This document shows positions 1-8,275 of a DNA stretch of 64,000 nt, piece by piece; positions within the stretch are counted from its first letter, which is position 1; the number at the start of each line of letters is the position of its first letter. The notes beneath the pieces are model-generated. The model was not told where the DNA came from, did no database searches, and saw only the letters and a program-made list of their open reading frames with translations. Both the position numbers and the translations under genes were made by a program. Source of the stretch: FEB-25 sp049287485 (GTDB lineage Bacteria > Chloroflexota > Anaerolineae > Anaerolineales > UBA4823); the NCBI GenBank assembly GCA_049287485.1, contig JBAQFX010000232.1, forward strand, positions 1-64,000, given 5' to 3'.

Positions 1-1
1 T

Positions 2-1303
2 CACCCAATGGTCTCAGAAATGATACGCTGGGGCAAAGTGTGTATCTCAGGTTCATTGAAAGTAATTAATCTGCCGCGCTACTATGACTTCGTTAACCTT
101 CGCCTCACCCCAGAACAGCTGCGTAAAAAACTGGCTGCTTTAGGGTATGCCAATGTCGTCGCCTTTCAGACCCGCAATCCGCTCCATCGTATCCATGAGG
201 AACTAACCAAGCGCGCTGCCGAAGCAGTCGGAGGTAGTTTACTCATCCATCCTGTGGTTGGTTTAACCAAACCGGGCGATATCGACCACTACACCAGAGT
301 ACGTATTTATAAGTCATTGGTGGATAATTATTACGATAAGAGTAGAACTTTATTGAGTTTGCTGCCATTAGCCATGCGGTTGGCAGGTCCTCGTGAAGCG
401 CTATTACATGCAATCATTCGGCGAAATTATGGTGCTAATCATTTTATCGTAGGGCGCGATCACGCTGGACCAGGTAAAGATAGCGCTGGCAAGCCCTTTT
501 ATGGTCCCTATGATGCTCAGGAATTGATGCAACAACATGAAAGTGAATTGGGTGTCAAGATGGTGCCATTTGAGGAATTGGTGTACCTTCCAGATAAGAA
601 AAAATATGTAGAAGCTAAGGATATCCCGATCGGATCTCACGTACTCAACATTTCCGGTACTCAGGTACGCGATGAGTACCTTACCAAAGGTAAGTTGCTC
701 CCTGAATGGTTCACACGTCCTGAAACTGCTCGCATCCTAAGAGAAATGTACCCACCACGGCACCAACAAGGAGTATGCATCTGGTTTACTGGCCTGAGTG
801 GATCAGGAAAATCGTCCACGGCTGATGTGCTTGTTTCATTATTGATGGAATATGGCAAGCAGGTAACCTTGCTGGATGGGGATGTGATTCGCACTCACCT
901 ATCGAAGGGACTTGGATATAGCAAGGAGGATCGCGATACCAATATCCTGCGAATAGGGTTCGTGGCAGGAGAAATTGTACGTCACAGCGGAGTGGTCATT
1001 TGTGCTGCCATCAGCCCCTTTCGAGCTACCCGTAATGAAGCCCGCAAGATGGTGGGTGATAATTTTGTGTTGGTTTATATGGATACACCCATCGAGATTT
1101 GTGAACAACGAGACTCAAAGGGCTTATATGCAAAAGCCCGTCGTGGCGAACTGAAGGGCTTCACCGGCGTTGATGATCCCTATGAACCTCCCATTGCGCC
1201 TGAAATTACGCTTCATACGATCAATATTTCTCCTGAAGACAATGCACATATAATTATTGATCAGTTAAAAGCACAGGGATATTTACCTACGGGTGAAGGT
1301 TAA
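2..1303 (+). CDS. sat: Bifunctional sulfate adenylyltransferase / adenylylsulfate kinase, 5' partial
   Basis: Makes APS from sulfate and ATP, then phosphorylates it to PAPS: the entry to sulfate assimilation in the cytoplasm. The frame is open to the left edge, and the first in-frame ATG (position 8) lies inside the conserved domain, so roughly the first 130 residues (the PUA-like domain of the family) are outside the window. Visible from the first ATG: the ATP sulfurylase nucleotide motifs QTRNPLHRIHEE (about residue 54) and GRDHAGPGKD (about 148), then a kinase domain from about 255 with Walker A GLSGSGKSS, LDGD, the active-site segment ISPFRATRNE and DTPIEICEQRD. The order sulfurylase-kinase matches known fused Sat-CysC proteins. 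No other sulfate gene is visible. The fusion is clear; only the true start is unknown. Confidence 0.93.
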   Translation, partial: HPMVSEMIRWGKVCISGSLKVINLPRYYDFVNLRLTPEQLRKKLAALGYANVVAFQTRNPLHRIHEELTKRAAEAVGGSLLIHPVVGLTKPGDIDHYTRVRIYKSLVDNYYDKSRTLLSLLPLAMRLAGPREALLHAIIRRNYGANHFIVGRDHAGPGKDSAGKPFYGPYDAQELMQQHESELGVKMVPFEELVYLPDKKKYVEAKDIPIGSHVLNISGTQVRDEYLTKGKLLPEWFTRPETARILREMYPPRHQQGVCIWFTGLSGSGKSSTADVLVSLLMEYGKQVTLLDGDVIRTHLSKGLGYSKEDRDTNILRIGFVAGEIVRHSGVVICAAISPFRATRNEARKMVGDNFVLVYMDTPIEICEQRDSKGLYAKARRGELKGFTGVDDPYEPPIAPEITLHTINISPEDNAHIIIDQLKAQGYLPTGEG

Positions 1304-1468
1304 AGCCAGGCATTTTTGAATCTGTTGTAATCATACCTCTCACTAACACAAAAAATGGGACACGATTAAAATGATCCTTTGCATTAAAAAAAACAATAAT
1401 CCTCTGCAATGATGGCCTCTCCACATAATTTTTCTGAGGCATACACCTCATAATTCATACCATAAAGG

Positions 1469-1474
1469 TATAAT
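1469..1474 (+). promoter_or_regulatory. Probable -10 box of rarA, leaderless arrangement
   Basis: A perfect TATAAT lies seven bases before the rarA ATG at 1482. With normal -10 to +1 spacing transcription would begin at or within a base or two of the start codon, giving a leaderless mRNA. No convincing -35 hexamer is present 16-18 bp upstream, and no Shine-Dalgarno sequence precedes the ATG. This is inference from spacing only. Confidence 0.5.
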
Positions 1475-1481
1475 TACCCGC

Positions 1482-2891
1482 ATGGACCTCTTCACCCATG
1501 CTCATGAACAACGCATGCGCACCGAGGCGCCTCTGGCAGCCCGCATGCGCCCGCGCACCCTGGAGGAATTTGTCGGCCAAGAGGATATCCTTGGCCCAGG
1601 CAAGCTGCTGCGCCGGGCCATCGAAGCCGACCGCCTTTTCTCCTCCATCATCCTGTGGGGTCCGCCTGGTTCTGGTAAGACCACCCTGGCAATGGTCATC
1701 GCCAATCTCACCAAATCTCACTTTGACACCCTCTCCGCCGTGCTGGCCGGAAAAGCCGAACTCAGAGTGGTGCTGGATGCTGCCACTGAGCGACGCAAGA
1801 TATACCAAAAGAAAACCATCCTGTTCGTAGATGAAGTCCACCGCTGGAATAAAGCCCAGCAGGATGCCCTCTTGCCACACGTCGAAAATGGCACGGTTAC
1901 CTTCATCGGTGCCACCACCGAGAACCCTTACTTCGAGGTGATTGGTGCGTTGGTCTCACGCTCGCGCGTATTTCAACTGCGTCCATTAGCTGATAAGGAT
2001 GTACACTTGCTGCTGGAGCGCGCCATCCAGGACCCTGAACGCGGTTACGGCAATCGCAAGATTGATGCAGATGAGGACGCCCTCGAACATATCATCCACG
2101 TCGCTGGGGGCGATGCCCGCAATGCCTTGAATGCCCTCGAGCTGGCAGTCGAATCCACCCCGCCTGGCACGGAGGGTGTTGTCCACATTACCCTCACCGT
2201 CGCCCAGGATTCCATCCAGCGGCGGGCCGTCCTGTATGACAAGGATGGCGATGCACATTACGACACCATCTCTGCCTTCATCAAGTCGGTGCGCGGTTCT
2301 GACCCTGATGCCGCTCTGTACTGGCTGGCCAAGATGCTGTATGCTGGTGAAGATCCGCGGTTCATCCTGCGCCGCCTGATCATCCTTTCAGGTGAAGATA
2401 TCGGGTTAGGAGACCCAATGGGCTTGGTGGTAGCCAGTGCAGCTGCTCAGGCCTTCGACTACATCGGAATGCCAGAAGGAGTTTATCCAATTGTGGAAGC
2501 CACCCTCTACCTGGCCACCGCACCTAAGTCCAACACAGCAACTTCCTACTTCAAAGCCTTCCAATTAATCGAAGGAGAAGGCGTAGGCGATGTACCACAG
2601 CACCTGCAAGATAGTAACCGTGATGCAGTAGCGCTGGGTCATGGAAAGGGTTACCAATACCCGCACGAATCACCCAATCACTTCTTGCCCCAGCAATATC
2701 TGCCTAAATCCTTGCTGGGAACATACTTCTACAACCCCTCCAGCCAGGGCTATGAGGCTGAAGTAACCGAGCGCCTAGATCGCTGGCGTGCAGCCCAGCG
2801 TAAAGCCCTGGGGATCACCAGGACTGAAGAGCTGCCTGAGCTGACCCAGGAATCCGTCCTGGAGATCAAACGCAAGCACAAACCCACCTAG
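1482..2891 (+). CDS. rarA: Replication-associated recombination protein A (RarA/MgsA), AAA+ ATPase
   Basis: Clamp-loader-like AAA+ ATPase that acts at stalled replication forks. The N-terminus carries the family signature MRPRTLEEFVGQEDILGPG (about residues 22-40), Walker A GPPGSGKTT (60-68), Walker B ILFVDEVHRWNK and sensor 1 GATTENPYFEV. The C-terminal RarA tetramerisation region includes GEDIGLGDP and the typical end segment QQYLPKSLLGTYFY. At 469 residues it is close to the usual 440-450. The start is the ATG at 1482, seven bases behind a TATAAT. It is followed after 11 bp by the phosphatase gene, so these probably share a transcript. Family assignment is secure. Confidence 0.96.
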   Translation: MDLFTHAHEQRMRTEAPLAARMRPRTLEEFVGQEDILGPGKLLRRAIEADRLFSSIILWGPPGSGKTTLAMVIANLTKSHFDTLSAVLAGKAELRVVLDAATERRKIYQKKTILFVDEVHRWNKAQQDALLPHVENGTVTFIGATTENPYFEVIGALVSRSRVFQLRPLADKDVHLLLERAIQDPERGYGNRKIDADEDALEHIIHVAGGDARNALNALELAVESTPPGTEGVVHITLTVAQDSIQRRAVLYDKDGDAHYDTISAFIKSVRGSDPDAALYWLAKMLYAGEDPRFILRRLIILSGEDIGLGDPMGLVVASAAAQAFDYIGMPEGVYPIVEATLYLATAPKSNTATSYFKAFQLIEGEGVGDVPQHLQDSNRDAVALGHGKGYQYPHESPNHFLPQQYLPKSLLGTYFYNPSSQGYEAEVTERLDRWRAAQRKALGITRTEELPELTQESVLEIKRKHKPT

Positions 2892-2902
2892 AGGATTAAC
2901 CT

Positions 2903-3562
2903 ATGCCCATTTTTCTGCTCATCCGCCACGGTCAAACGGACTACAACAAAAAGATGCATCTCCCAGGGCGGTTGCCCAACGTACACTTAAATATAAATGG
3001 CCAGCAACAAGCCCAGCTGGTGGCAAACATACTGAAGAGTGCCCCCATTAAGGCTATCTACTCCAGCCCCCTGGAACGCACCCTGGAAACTGCACAACCC
3101 CTGGCAGAAGCCTTAAAATTGCAGGTTATCCCAATCCCGGGTCTACTGGAGACGGATTGCGGTGAATGGCAGGGACAATCGGTAAAAAAACTGCGCCAGC
3201 AGAAAATCTGGAAATCCGTCCAGCAGCATCCTTCCTTGTTCCATTTCCCGGGAGGTGAGTCCATTGCCGAATGCCAGCATCGCATGGTGCAGGTGCTCGA
3301 AACCTTGCGTTTGAAACATGCAGAGCAAGATTTAGTGGTATGTTTTAGCCACGCTGACCCCATCAAACAAGTGGTGGCTTATTATTTGGGCTTACCCCTG
3401 GATAACTTCCAGCGCTTAAGCATCGATACTGCCTCCATCACCGCCTTACAGATCTCCGAAAGCGGCAGCCGGCTGATCATGTTGAATAATAATCCTTCTT
3501 TCACATGGGAGGCGCTGCAACCCGCCACAAAACCTGAGCCAAAACCAACGACAAAACCCTGA
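2903..3562 (+). CDS. Histidine phosphatase, MSMEG_4193-like
   Basis: Phosphoglycerate-mutase-fold phosphatase. Catalytic motif IRHGQTDYN at residues 7-15 (H9 the phospho-acceptor), a second arginine in SSPLERTLETA, and the second catalytic histidine in CFSHADPIKQ. The stretch DPIKQVVAYYLGLPLDNFQR is characteristic of the subfamily that in Actinobacteria sits beside DUF3090 and SCO1664-type genes, and here the same two follow. A GAGG ribosome site precedes the ATG. The C-terminal tail after about residue 205 is a low-complexity run of K, P, T and E. The substrate is unknown; a general alpha-ribazole or sugar phosphatase role cannot be excluded. Confidence 0.88.
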   Translation: MPIFLLIRHGQTDYNKKMHLPGRLPNVHLNINGQQQAQLVANILKSAPIKAIYSSPLERTLETAQPLAEALKLQVIPIPGLLETDCGEWQGQSVKKLRQQKIWKSVQQHPSLFHFPGGESIAECQHRMVQVLETLRLKHAEQDLVVCFSHADPIKQVVAYYLGLPLDNFQRLSIDTASITALQISESGSRLIMLNNNPSFTWEALQPATKPEPKPTTKP

Positions 3563-3597
3563 GCCACCTTACGAAATCATTCCAGCAAAATTATTGG

Positions 3598-3603
3598 TAT
3601 ACT
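3598..3603 (+). promoter_or_regulatory. Probable -10 box of the DUF3090 gene, leaderless arrangement
   Basis: TATACT, preceded by TTGG, ends six bases before the ATG at 3610. As at rarA, this spacing would place the transcription start at about the start codon. There is no Shine-Dalgarno sequence between the box and the ATG. Confidence 0.4.
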
Positions 3604-3609
3604 TCAAGC

Positions 3610-4137
3610 ATGACGACTGATGATATTGACCTCCATCCCGTTGACCACCTCTCGATCGATGCCTTGGGTCAACCGGGAAAGCGTGTCTTTTATATCCAGG
3701 GTTGGCAGGGCGAGCGAACTGTGACCCTGATCATTGAAAAGCTCCAGTTGCAAACCCTGGCGGTTGGTATTGAACAATTCCTGGCAGAAGTTCAGGAAAA
3801 AGTATCCAACCTGAAGGAAGCTTCCTCTGAATACGATGAAGAACAGATGCACATTCACCCACCTGTCGACCCACTCTTCCGGGTGGGTGAGTTTGGCCTG
3901 GGGTACGATGCTGAAAATGACCTGATGGTTCTTGTGGCACGTGAATTAATGCCGGAGGGCACCCCTCCCGAAGAGGGAGGTGTGGTGCGTTTCTGGTGCA
4001 CGCGTGACCAGTTACGGGCTCTAGCGCGCTGGGGTATTGAGGTTGTCTCGCGCGGGCGCCCGATTTGCCCCCAATGTGGCGAATCAATGGACCCCGAAGG
4101 GCATTTCTGTCCCAAGAAAAATGGGCATAAACATTAA
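3610..4137 (+). CDS. DUF3090 family protein with C-terminal zinc-ribbon-like motif
   Basis: A 175-residue cytoplasmic protein of unknown function. The N-terminal half contains GQPGKRVFYIQGWQGERTV and a segment on regulation of an amphipathic helix (IEQFLAEVQEKV); the middle has RVGEFGLGYD and ELMPEG, and the C-terminus ends in a likely zinc-binding knuckle CPQCGESMDPEGHFCP (about residues 156-171). These features match DUF3090, normally encoded next to the phosphatase upstream and the SCO1664-type gene downstream. The conserved trio implies a shared pathway that is still undefined. No cofactor or substrate can be named from the sequence. Confidence 0.85.
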   Translation: MTTDDIDLHPVDHLSIDALGQPGKRVFYIQGWQGERTVTLIIEKLQLQTLAVGIEQFLAEVQEKVSNLKEASSEYDEEQMHIHPPVDPLFRVGEFGLGYDAENDLMVLVARELMPEGTPPEEGGVVRFWCTRDQLRALARWGIEVVSRGRPICPQCGESMDPEGHFCPKKNGHKH

Positions 4138-4174
4138 TCGACCCACCAACACCCCGGGATAAATTGACCATATC

Positions 4175-4253
4175 GTAATTACTCATCCATCACCGTATAT
4201 TTTATCTATCTTATGATGATCAGCAAGAAAGGGGTGAGGGCGTGAGTAATTAC
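4175..4253. repeat. Dispersed intergenic repeat copy 1, inverted GTAATTACTCA ends
   Basis: GTAATTACTCA at 4175-4185 is matched by its exact complement TGAGTAATTAC at 4243-4253; just inside the right end is GGGGTGAGGGCG. The element fills most of the gap between the DUF3090 and SCO1664 genes. Similar ends and C-rich tracts recur at 14568-14781, 23433-23510 and 52749-52845, so this is a small non-coding repeat family resembling a MITE or REP-type palindrome. Confidence 0.65.
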
Positions 4254-4285
4254 TATCATCCCAAGCAGGTCAGGCGTATATTGAG

Positions 4286-5014
4286 ATGCCAGGGTTAGAA
4301 ACGCCAAATGTCTTAAATGTGCTTCAAAATGGCGAAATCACCATCAAAGGGGAATTCGTCTGGGGTTCCAATTACACCTTCCTGGCTGAAGTATGCATAA
4401 ACGGAAATAAGGTCCTTAGCGTGTATAAACCCAGTCGGGGAGAACGCCCATTATGGGATTTCCCTGCCTCCAGTCTGGCACGCCGCGAAACCGCGGCTTA
4501 TGTGGTGAGTGAAGCCTTGGGTTGGGAGCTTGTGCCACCCACGGTTTACCGCAAGCAAGCGCCTATCGGTCCTGGTTCATTGCAGCTCTACATCGAGCAT
4601 GATCCTGAGCTGCATTACTTTACCCTGGACGAAGCTGACCGCCAGCGCCTGCGCCCGGTAGTCTTGTTTGACTTGCTGATCAACAATGCTGACCGCAAAG
4701 GCAGCCATTTGTTATTTGATAAAAACCATCACCTGTGGTTGATCGATCATGGCATCTGTTTCCACACCGAAGATAAACTGCGTACGGTCATCTGGGATTT
4801 CGCTGGTCAACCTATCCCAGAGGAACTGTGCCAGGATTTAGCTAACTTTCGCCAGCAGCTCGAGCCTCCCGCCGGTTTATTCAAAGAGCTACAAGCTCTG
4901 CTCAACCAAAAAGAGATCAAAGCCCTGGCTACTCGCGCTGAGCACCTGGTCTCTCTTAGCCAGTTCCCCGAGCCCAACCCTGATGAACGTAGCTTCCCAT
5001 GGCCGCTGTTGTGA
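4286..5014 (+). CDS. SCO1664 family protein, PI3/4-kinase-like fold
   Basis: A 242-residue protein with hallmarks of a kinase-like (PI3/4K or HipA-related) fold: a possible nucleotide-binding lysine in VYKPSRGERPLWDFP (about residue 48), a catalytic-loop motif NNADRKG at 133-139 and a metal-binding IDHG at 153-156. SCO1664-family proteins are annotated with this fold, but their substrate is not established. It forms the third member of the phosphatase/DUF3090/SCO1664 set and ends five bases before the ATG of homoserine dehydrogenase, so it is probably co-transcribed with it. The start ATG has no strong ribosome-binding site; a downstream start cannot be ruled out. Confidence 0.85.
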   Translation: MPGLETPNVLNVLQNGEITIKGEFVWGSNYTFLAEVCINGNKVLSVYKPSRGERPLWDFPASSLARRETAAYVVSEALGWELVPPTVYRKQAPIGPGSLQLYIEHDPELHYFTLDEADRQRLRPVVLFDLLINNADRKGSHLLFDKNHHLWLIDHGICFHTEDKLRTVIWDFAGQPIPEELCQDLANFRQQLEPPAGLFKELQALLNQKEIKALATRAEHLVSLSQFPEPNPDERSFPWPLL

Positions 5015-5018
5015 GAAC

Positions 5019-6044
5019 ATGAAACATCAAAAAATCGCTTTGCTGGGTTTTGGTAATGTCGGGCAAGCCTTTGCCCGCCTGCTCCAACGCAAAAGAGATC
5101 TGTTGCTTCAAGATTATGGTCTCGAATTCTACCTAACCGCCATCGCCACTGCCCAGCACGGCATGGCTATCGACCCCCGCGGTATCGAAATTGAAAGAGC
5201 CTTGCAGGTCATCTCCGCTAGCGGAAATCTCAACGAACTATCCACCATAAAACTATCGGATGATCCTTTTAAGTTCATCCGCCTTTGTGAGGCTGATGTA
5301 CTCTTTGAGAACACACCGGTCAACTATGAAAATGGTCAACCTGCGGTGAGTTTCCTCCACACTGCTATGGAGATGGGTATGCATGTCATCACTGCCAATA
5401 AAGGACCCGTGGTGCATGCCTATCAGCAATTGACCGACCTGGCAGCAAAACACGGTCGAAAATTTTATTTCGAGTCAGCTGTCATGGATGGCGCACCCAT
5501 CTTCTCCCTGTTCCGCCAAAGCCTTCCGGCAGTCAATCTGCATGGCTTCACGGGTATCCTGAACTCCACCACCAACCTGATCCTCGCCCGTATGGAGACC
5601 GGGGAGACCATGCCCGAAGCTATCGCATATGCGCAATCAATCGGCATTGCCGAGACCGATCCCTCCGGTGATGTCGATGGTTGGGACGCGGCAGTAAAGG
5701 TCGCTGCCCTGGTGACCGTTCTGATGGGCACTCCGCTTAAACCCAGCCAGGTTCACCGCACAGGTATTCGTCATCTGAGCTCTATGGATATAGACCAGGC
5801 TCGCCAACAAGGGTTGCGCTGGAAGCTTGTCTGCACCGCCCGTCGTGAGGCTGGCCAGGTGGTTGCACGGGTTTCCCCCCAGCTAGTAACTCCTGATTCA
5901 CCCCTTTACGGAGTAAATGGCACCAGCAGCATCGTGAACTTTGAGACCGATGTGCTGCCCCAGCTTTCCATCATCGAAGGCAACCCTGGGCCAGAAACCA
6001 CTGCTTATGGCTTACTGGCAGATTTTATTAACCTCTACAAGTAG
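5019..6044 (+). CDS. hom: Homoserine dehydrogenase
   Basis: Reduces aspartate semialdehyde to homoserine in threonine/methionine synthesis. The Rossmann motif LLGFGNVGQAF is near residue 9, followed by TANKGPVVHAY, ESAVMDGAPIFS, the substrate region GFTGILNSTTNLIL and the catalytic signature with DPSGDVDGWDAAVK. At 341 residues it matches the short form without a C-terminal ACT domain, so it probably lacks direct threonine feedback through ACT. I chose the ATG at 5019 rather than 4983: it gives the Rossmann motif at the usual distance and avoids a 12-codon extension into the preceding gene. Aspartokinase and threonine genes are not in the window. Confidence 0.94.
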   Translation: MKHQKIALLGFGNVGQAFARLLQRKRDLLLQDYGLEFYLTAIATAQHGMAIDPRGIEIERALQVISASGNLNELSTIKLSDDPFKFIRLCEADVLFENTPVNYENGQPAVSFLHTAMEMGMHVITANKGPVVHAYQQLTDLAAKHGRKFYFESAVMDGAPIFSLFRQSLPAVNLHGFTGILNSTTNLILARMETGETMPEAIAYAQSIGIAETDPSGDVDGWDAAVKVAALVTVLMGTPLKPSQVHRTGIRHLSSMDIDQARQQGLRWKLVCTARREAGQVVARVSPQLVTPDSPLYGVNGTSSIVNFETDVLPQLSIIEGNPGPETTAYGLLADFINLYK

Positions 6045-6080
6045 CAAAAATGACCACACACCCATAGAAAAGGAGGGAAT

Positions 6081-6932
6081 ATGTTCTACGGTATCTATAC
6101 CCCCAATTTCGGCGCCGAGACCACCCCCCGTCTACTGGCTGACCTGGCAGCAGAAGCAGAACAGGCTGGTTGGGATGGCTTCTTCTTATGGGATCATATG
6201 GTCTATAGCCTGAACCAGAAGCTCCCCCTTTATGACCCCTGGGTAGCCCTGGCAGGCATAGCCATGCGCACCGAGCGATTGCGCCTCGGCACCACCGTCA
6301 CTCCACTTGCCCGTCGCCGCCCATGGAAACTGGCGCGCGAAACGGTCACGCTCGATCATCTCTCTGCTGGCAGGCTGATTCTCGGCGTGGGGGTAGGCGA
6401 CCCCGACGAGGCTGACTATGGCACCTTTGGCGAGCCCACCGATCCCAGGATTCGGGCTGCCATGCTGGATGAGGGATTGGAAATCCTTAATGGCTTGTGG
6501 AGTGGTAAACCATTTTCATACAAAGGCAGTCATTACCAGTTAAAGAAATGCACCTTCCTCCCCACGCCAGTGCAGACGCCGCGCATCCCTATCTGGGTGG
6601 GGGGTTTTTGGCCTCACCCACGCCCCTTTCAGCGGGCTGCACGCTGGGATGGAGCCTTCCCGCTTAACTCTGGAGGTCCTTTCACCCCACCACCCAATAC
6701 ATTGCGCCAGATTCATGAGTACATCACGCAACACCGTACTACCCCGGCGCCCTTTGACCTGGTCATCATGGGCACCACTTCCGGTAATGACCTCAAGGCT
6801 GCCCGTAAAAAGCTGTCTGCTTATGCAGAGACAGGTCTGACCTGGTGGTTGGAATCACTATATCGTTGGCGCAACTCGATTAACCTCATGCGCCAACGCA
6901 TCCGCCAGGGACCACCCCGGTTCGATGGATGA
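6081..6932 (+). CDS. LLM class flavin-dependent oxidoreductase
   Basis: Luciferase-like TIM-barrel oxidoreductase using FMN or F420. It begins MFYGIYTPNFGAETTPRLL after a strong AAAAGGAGGGAAT ribosome site, and contains the family segments GWDGFFLWDHM, TERLRLGTTVTPLARRRP, LDHLSAGRLILGVGVG and IPIWVGGFWPHPRP. The length of 283 residues is typical of the family. Cofactor and substrate cannot be told apart by eye; several such proteins in Actinobacteria and Chloroflexota are F420-dependent. It is followed after 30 bp by a NUDIX hydrolase gene. Confidence 0.9.
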   Translation: MFYGIYTPNFGAETTPRLLADLAAEAEQAGWDGFFLWDHMVYSLNQKLPLYDPWVALAGIAMRTERLRLGTTVTPLARRRPWKLARETVTLDHLSAGRLILGVGVGDPDEADYGTFGEPTDPRIRAAMLDEGLEILNGLWSGKPFSYKGSHYQLKKCTFLPTPVQTPRIPIWVGGFWPHPRPFQRAARWDGAFPLNSGGPFTPPPNTLRQIHEYITQHRTTPAPFDLVIMGTTSGNDLKAARKKLSAYAETGLTWWLESLYRWRNSINLMRQRIRQGPPRFDG

Positions 6933-6962
6933 GGTTGTGAGTTTTCACCTGGGAGATACAAC

Positions 6963-7460
6963 ATGTCGATTGGACGTTTTTATGCTGGCATCGCTGCAGT
7001 GATTTGGTCACCAGAGACTGAACGGTATTTACTGCTGCGCCGCTCTGAGAACAAGGATTATGCCCGCGGAGCCTGGGAATGCGTTACCGGGCGGGTTGAT
7101 CAGGGCGAGGGTTTCGAAGACGCTCTGCATCGCGAGGTACATGAAGAGCTGGGAGTGGAAGTGCAGATTGAAATGATCCTGGGAACCACCCATTTCTATC
7201 GAGGCATGGCTATCCCAGAAAATGAGTTGGTAGGGGTAGTCTATCTTTGCTCCCTTAAAAACCCAGACTCCATCCGGATTAGCTCGGAACACTCTGAATT
7301 TCGCTGGCTGTCGGCAAAACAGGCGACCGCTCTACTGACTGCTACCGACCCCAGCACCCAGTGGGCCAGGCGCGTGATTGAGCGGGCAGAAAAGCTTCGC
7401 CCCATGCTTTCACCTGATTTGGTCAGATATCAAAGCCAATTTGGCATTGAGCTTGGATAA
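6963..7460 (+). CDS. NUDIX hydrolase
   Basis: Hydrolyses a nucleoside diphosphate linked to another moiety. A complete Nudix box G-x5-E-x7-REV-x-EE-x-G-V runs from GRVDQGE to REVHEELGV (about residues 42-64), with the surrounding barrel strands AAVIWSPETERYLLLRRS and GVVYLCSL. The protein has 165 residues and no extra domain. The ribosome site GGGAG is upstream of the ATG. Its substrate is not predictable; it may act with the preceding oxidoreductase only by proximity. It converges on the minus-strand acyltransferase gene downstream. Confidence 0.92.
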   Translation: MSIGRFYAGIAAVIWSPETERYLLLRRSENKDYARGAWECVTGRVDQGEGFEDALHREVHEELGVEVQIEMILGTTHFYRGMAIPENELVGVVYLCSLKNPDSIRISSEHSEFRWLSAKQATALLTATDPSTQWARRVIERAEKLRPMLSPDLVRYQSQFGIELG

Positions 7461-7504
7461 ACTAACTCATTATCGAATATCTGCAAAACATTAACCAGGT
7501 TTGT

Positions 7505-7531
7505 CCCTTCACCAAACGTCAGCCTGAAGGG
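7505..7531. terminator. Possible terminator hairpin between convergent genes
   Basis: CCCTTC (7505-7510) and GAAGGG (7526-7531) can pair across a 15-base loop in the 74-bp gap between the NUDIX gene and the convergent acyltransferase gene. There is no clear T-run, so a role as an intrinsic terminator is weakly supported. Confidence 0.3.
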
Positions 7532-7534
7532 GAA

Positions 7535-8266
7535 TTATGAAATTCTCTTGCGAAAAAAGATAGATTGTGGGGCTTCGCTTTCGGTTATCTCTAAATGCAT
7601 CGCCTTAATAGTCTCTTCCAATAAATGCATCATCCTTACACGTTCCAATTTTGACTCGTTCGCCGGGTTGTAAGCAATGGGCTTACCCACTCTCACCCAT
7701 CCGGCTTCGTGGACAGTGACGGGATAAAACAGCAATCGCTTGCCAGTCTCTTGGGCATACAACTCACCCAAACGTAAAAATCCGCGCTTGAATGGGCGTA
7801 TCCCTGTCAGCGGGTCAGGCGGTTCGGCTTTGGCATCCTCGGGCACGATTAACAGGAACTTTCCTTGCTCCAGCAGAGAAATGCTGGCCTGAAACGTTGC
7901 CTGTTGTTCCTGATGGTCTTTCGGCACCGGGATGCATCCAACCGACAACAAGAATGGGATCGATATTTTACAGATACCCCTGGCAAGTACATCACTAAAA
8001 GGGGTGGTAAGCTTCAGCGTCGCCTCAACAAATTCCTTACGCACAGTTTCTGGCCCTTCAACCCTATCCACAGTTGCCCCAAGCACCCATGGGTAAAGGC
8101 GCATCGGTAGGGATGCGCATATCCCCACCGGCCCGATCGATCCCAGGTGATTGGCGACGATCACGCCTGGCCCTGCTTGAAGATTCTCACCTCCGCTTAG
8201 TTCACCATCCCACATGAAGGCTTCCAGGATGCTGACAATGAGATGATACGCCATGTCGTTTAACAT
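7535..8266 (-). CDS. PlsC-like lysophospholipid acyltransferase family protein, atypical HX4D
   Basis: Looks like a 1-acyl-glycerol-3-phosphate acyltransferase-type protein of 243 residues: block I VIVANHLGSIGPVG, a block III-like LLIVPEDAKAEP with GIRPFKRGFLRLG, and block IV FYPVTVHEAGW. The family catalytic motif is HX4D; here the residue in the Asp position appears to be Gly (H-L-G-S-I-G), and the block III FPEG is VPED. It may therefore be a divergent or catalytically altered acyltransferase. The gene starts nine bases after the glycosyltransferase stop on the same strand, so the two likely form an operon for a lipid or glycolipid product. Confidence 0.72.
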   Translation of the reverse strand: MLNDMAYHLIVSILEAFMWDGELSGGENLQAGPGVIVANHLGSIGPVGICASLPMRLYPWVLGATVDRVEGPETVRKEFVEATLKLTTPFSDVLARGICKISIPFLLSVGCIPVPKDHQEQQATFQASISLLEQGKFLLIVPEDAKAEPPDPLTGIRPFKRGFLRLGELYAQETGKRLLFYPVTVHEAGWVRVGKPIAYNPANESKLERVRMMHLLEETIKAMHLEITESEAPQSIFFRKRIS

Positions 8267-8275
8267 GAGAGTAGT

